The notes beneath the pieces are model-generated. The model made no database searches, had not been told where the DNA came from, and saw only the letters and a program-made list of their open reading frames with translations. The translations under genes were made by a program, and so were the position numbers. DNA of 8,048 nt from Planctomycetaceae bacterium (lineage in GTDB: Bacteria > Planctomycetota > Phycisphaerae > Phycisphaerales > SM1A02), in contig NYVB01000017.1 in assembly GCA_002684315.1 (NCBI GenBank), forward strand, positions 3,402 through 11,449, in the 5' to 3' direction. Shown piece after piece: positions 6,437 through 8,048 of the stretch; within the stretch, counting starts at the first letter, position 1, and each line of letters begins with the position of its first letter.

Positions 6437-6470
6437 GAACCCGCGCCCGACCAGGTGCGGGTTCTTTCAT
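6437..6470 (+). terminator. Probable intrinsic terminator of flgE
   Basis: GAACCCGCGCC (6437-6447) pairs with GGTGCGGGTTC (6454-6464) in an 11-base stem with one G-U pair and a 6-base loop. TTTCATT follows, a short and interrupted T-tract. It begins 46 bases after the flgE stop. The stem is strong but the T-tract is weak, so termination may be partial. Read on the - strand no T-run follows, so it is less likely to serve the convergent gene. Confidence 0.68.
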
Positions 6471-6477
6471 TCCGTGG

Positions 6478-7770
6478 TCAGTTCTTTCTTCTCGGATTTC
6501 GTGAAGAGGAGGGATTCCTCGGAGTGCCTTTCGGCGGTTCGGTTCGAGGGCCGTTTTCCGAAGGTGGTGTTTCCTCACGCCGTTCATCGCTGTCGGCCGG
6601 TGTGGGTTGCGGTCCCGGGCTCGCGACCTTGTTGAGCTTGCCGAAGAAGAGTCGACCGCCCGGCCGTTGAAGTGAGTTCGTGATTCTGATCTGGCAGCTG
6701 CGTCCGATCTCTTCGCTGGCATGTTCGATCACGACCATCGAGCCGTCGGGAAGGAAGGCGACCCCCTGATCCGGCGTCTCGCCCTCTCGGACGATGAGAA
6801 GCTCCAGTGTTTCGCCCGGCATCACCTCGCTGCGCAAGGCGGCGACGATGTCATGGACGTTGACCACCTGAATGGATTGGATCTCGGCGATCTTCGCCAG
6901 TGCCAGATCGTTGGTGAACACCCGAAAGCCTTCCTTCTTGGCCGTGTCGAGGATCATGCGGTCGACGAGCAGCTCGTCGGTGTTCGGTTCGACGATCTTG
7001 GTCTCCGGGTAGGCGCGTTGCAGCTCCTGCACCACGTCCAGACCTCGTCGACCTCGTTCGCGTTTGCCGCGATCCGAACTGTCCGCGAGCTTTTGAAGCT
7101 CATTGATCACGTATGTGGGAATGATCAGAGTGCTGTCGATGATTCCGGTCTTCGCCAAGCCCGTGATTCTGCCGTCGATCAGGACCGAGGTGTCGATGAG
7201 CAGCGGAAGTCGATTCGTGTTCCTTCTTTCGAACTGCACGTAGGGAATGACCAGTCGGACGTCGTCCTTGGTGGAAAGCACGATCGAGACCGAGAGATAG
7301 ACCAGTGAAAGTCCGCCGATGCCCTTCGCCAGTGCGATGTAGAGGCTCGCTCCCGCCTCATCCAGTTGCCAGGCTTCGGCCACAACGTCGATCAGCTGAG
7401 AAAGGCCCAGGGCCGCCACCAGCCCGAAACTGACTCCCACGTAGATCCCCAGCACCGAGGCAAGCTGCTTCTTGGGAGTCATCACATCGGCGATGATCAC
7501 CAGCGCAGCCGCGCCCAATGCGGCCAGCAGCAATCCGAGGAAAAGTTCCCAGTCATTTGGTTCGACCACCTGAAGCGAGCTGGCCAGGGTCAGGGCCACC
7601 GTGGCGATCACCAGAACCACGAAGACCGCCCTCAGCGAGGCTGCCAGCAGGCTTTCGACTCGTGCTTTTCGTTCGAGATCTCGCAGAATCGTGTTCTGCG
7701 GCCGGGACGAGAGCGAGTCGGAGGGGATGGACTTTTTGGTCTCTTCTTGATTTGTCTGTTGATCGTTCAC
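6478..7770 (-). CDS. Membrane-anchored PIN-TRAM protein, YacL type
   Basis: The product is 430 residues. Residues about 44-66, 75-96, 104-127 and 143-166 are hydrophobic, giving four probable membrane helices. A cytoplasmic PIN nuclease-fold domain follows at about 188-310. Its acidic residues are present: D193 in LLIDTSVLIDGRITGLAKTG, E224 in VINELQKLADSSDRGKRERG, D270 in LLVDRMILDTAKKEG, and D288 in VFTNDLALAKIA. Residues about 316-378 form a TRAM domain (PGETLELLIVREGETPDQGVAFLPDGSMVVIE, then IGRSCQIRITNSLQ and GGRLFFGK), a likely RNA-binding beta barrel. This order matches Bacillus YacL and its relatives, which are thought to be membrane-bound RNases; substrate unknown. The last 50 residues are a Pro/Arg/Ser-rich tail. 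The start is GTG; an in-frame stop lies upstream and no other start exists before the first membrane helix. It is convergent with flgE and unrelated to motility. Confidence 0.93.
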   Translation of the reverse strand: MNDQQTNQEETKKSIPSDSLSSRPQNTILRDLERKARVESLLAASLRAVFVVLVIATVALTLASSLQVVEPNDWELFLGLLLAALGAAALVIIADVMTPKKQLASVLGIYVGVSFGLVAALGLSQLIDVVAEAWQLDEAGASLYIALAKGIGGLSLVYLSVSIVLSTKDDVRLVIPYVQFERRNTNRLPLLIDTSVLIDGRITGLAKTGIIDSTLIIPTYVINELQKLADSSDRGKRERGRRGLDVVQELQRAYPETKIVEPNTDELLVDRMILDTAKKEGFRVFTNDLALAKIAEIQSIQVVNVHDIVAALRSEVMPGETLELLIVREGETPDQGVAFLPDGSMVVIEHASEEIGRSCQIRITNSLQRPGGRLFFGKLNKVASPGPQPTPADSDERREETPPSENGPRTEPPKGTPRNPSSSRNPRRKN

Positions 7771-7776
7771 TCCTAG

Positions 7777-7782
7777 AGTGTA
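7777..7782 (-). promoter_or_regulatory. Candidate -10 element of the YacL-like gene
   Basis: On the - strand TACACT resembles the TATAAT -10 box and would place the transcript start close to the GTG at 7770, giving a leaderless or nearly leaderless message. No convincing -35 is seen at 16-18 bases upstream, so this is tentative. Confidence 0.3.
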
Positions 7783-7801
7783 TCTCCGATCCGCACTTCG
7801 T

Positions 7802-7807
7802 TACCAT
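7802..7807 (+). promoter_or_regulatory. Candidate -10 element for the SRP RNA
   Basis: TACCAT lies about 8 bases before the start of the SRP RNA terminal stem, the right distance for a -10 box. No good -35 hexamer is visible, so the assignment rests mainly on position. Confidence 0.3.
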
Positions 7808-7815
7808 AGAAGTCT

Positions 7816-7941
7816 GGCGATGCTGGAGGACGGTCGGGACCGCAGGGCGGTCGACTCGTGAACCTGGTCAGGGCCTGACGGCAGCAGCCATAAGCGTCGT
7901 CGTCCGAGCTTGTGTCATCCTGGCCGTCCTCCAGCCTCGCC
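7816..7941 (+). ncRNA. ffs: Signal recognition particle RNA (4.5S RNA, small bacterial type)
   Basis: This RNA binds Ffh (SRP54) and targets nascent membrane proteins to FtsY. The conserved distal core at 7866-7889, GGTCAGG-GCC-TGAC-GGC-AGCAGCC, has the same layout as the E. coli core: the 5' side of the symmetric loop, a short stem, the tetraloop, then AGCAG. The tetraloop is UGAC (7876-7879), a URRC-type loop that replaces the commoner GGAA. The ends pair: 7816-7833 with 7924-7941 in an 18-base terminal stem with one mismatch (T7821 against C7936), of which 12 base pairs are uninterrupted. No Alu domain is evident. The length of about 126 is slightly longer than E. coli 4.5S (114). Exact ends are taken from the terminal stem. 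It lies just before dnaX, a common bacterial arrangement. Confidence 0.93.
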
Positions 7942-7977
7942 TCCCATTTCACGCGTCCAGGGCAGGTTCCGTTTCAC

Positions 7978-8048
7978 ATGGCAGATCAGAAACACACGAA
8001 GTCCGGCTCCTATCAGGTCCTCGCCCGTCGATATCGGTCGAAGTCCTT
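7978..8048 (+). CDS. dnaX: DNA polymerase III gamma/tau subunit DnaX, N-terminus (3' truncated by window)
   Basis: Only 23 full codons are in the window. Residues 12-20, YQVLARRYR, match the very conserved DnaX opening 'Y.vLaRKYRP..F.dviGQ', here preceded by a short polar leader (MADQKHTKSGS). DnaX is the clamp-loader ATPase of the replisome. The usual Pro after YR is replaced by Ser (YRSKS), a mild deviation. The Shine-Dalgarno is weak (AGG at 7964-7966). The position 36 bases after the SRP RNA supports the call, since these two genes are neighbours in many bacteria. Confidence 0.88.
   Translation, partial: MADQKHTKSGSYQVLARRYRSKS

Noticed and set aside
6721..7308. 195-codon open frame on the + strand opposite the YacL-like gene
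   Set aside because: It is antisense to conserved PIN and TRAM domains, with His/Asp-rich composition typical of a complement-frame artefact.
1..8048. Mobile elements, CRISPR arrays, tRNA or rRNA genes, toxin-antitoxin pairs
   Set aside because: No transposase, terminal inverted repeats, regularly spaced repeats or tRNA-like folds were seen. The PIN domain here belongs to a membrane TRAM protein and has no partner antitoxin gene.

Overview
This window is the 3' part of a flagellar gene cluster on the + strand, followed by a short housekeeping region. Protein content and gene style point to a Planctomycetota bacterium, possibly Phycisphaerae. The reasons are moderately high GC (roughly 60% by eye), a dockerin-like calcium-loop motif of the type common in planctomycete exported proteins, and a sigma-54 flagellar promoter. 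The taxonomic call is an inference; no marker long enough to prove it lies in the window.

Bases 1-4579 hold a tightly packed run of genes: the C-terminal half of fliI (export ATPase), fliJ (export chaperone), a MotE/YlxF-like membrane coiled-coil protein, fliK (hook-length ruler), flgD (hook cap) and a small protein resembling the TIGR02530 'flagellar operon protein' family. The first four junctions overlap (TGATG, ATGA, about 35 bases, ATGA), so these genes are probably cotranscribed and translationally coupled. Gene order matches that of Firmicutes such as Bacillus (fliI-fliJ-ylxF-fliK-flgD-flg_new-flgE).

Bases 4580-4647 carry a sigma-54 promoter with perfect GG-N10-GC spacing, then a strong Shine-Dalgarno and flgE (4648-6390), a long 580-residue hook protein. 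Hook subunit synthesis therefore appears to have its own RpoN-dependent switch, although the hook-cap, ruler and export genes lie directly upstream. Two adjacent hairpins close the flagellar block at 6417-6464.

Bases 6478-7770 (- strand) encode a membrane-anchored PIN-TRAM protein of the YacL type, convergent with flgE. Divergent from it, at 7816-7941, is a small bacterial SRP RNA (4.5S/ffs) with a UGAC tetraloop. The first 71 bases of dnaX follow; SRP RNA next to dnaX is a classic bacterial linkage.

The most unusual item is the FlgD protein. After a normal hook-cap core it has a single dockerin/EF-hand-type calcium loop and a tail made almost only of D, S, E, T and G. Most of the rest is conserved machinery.
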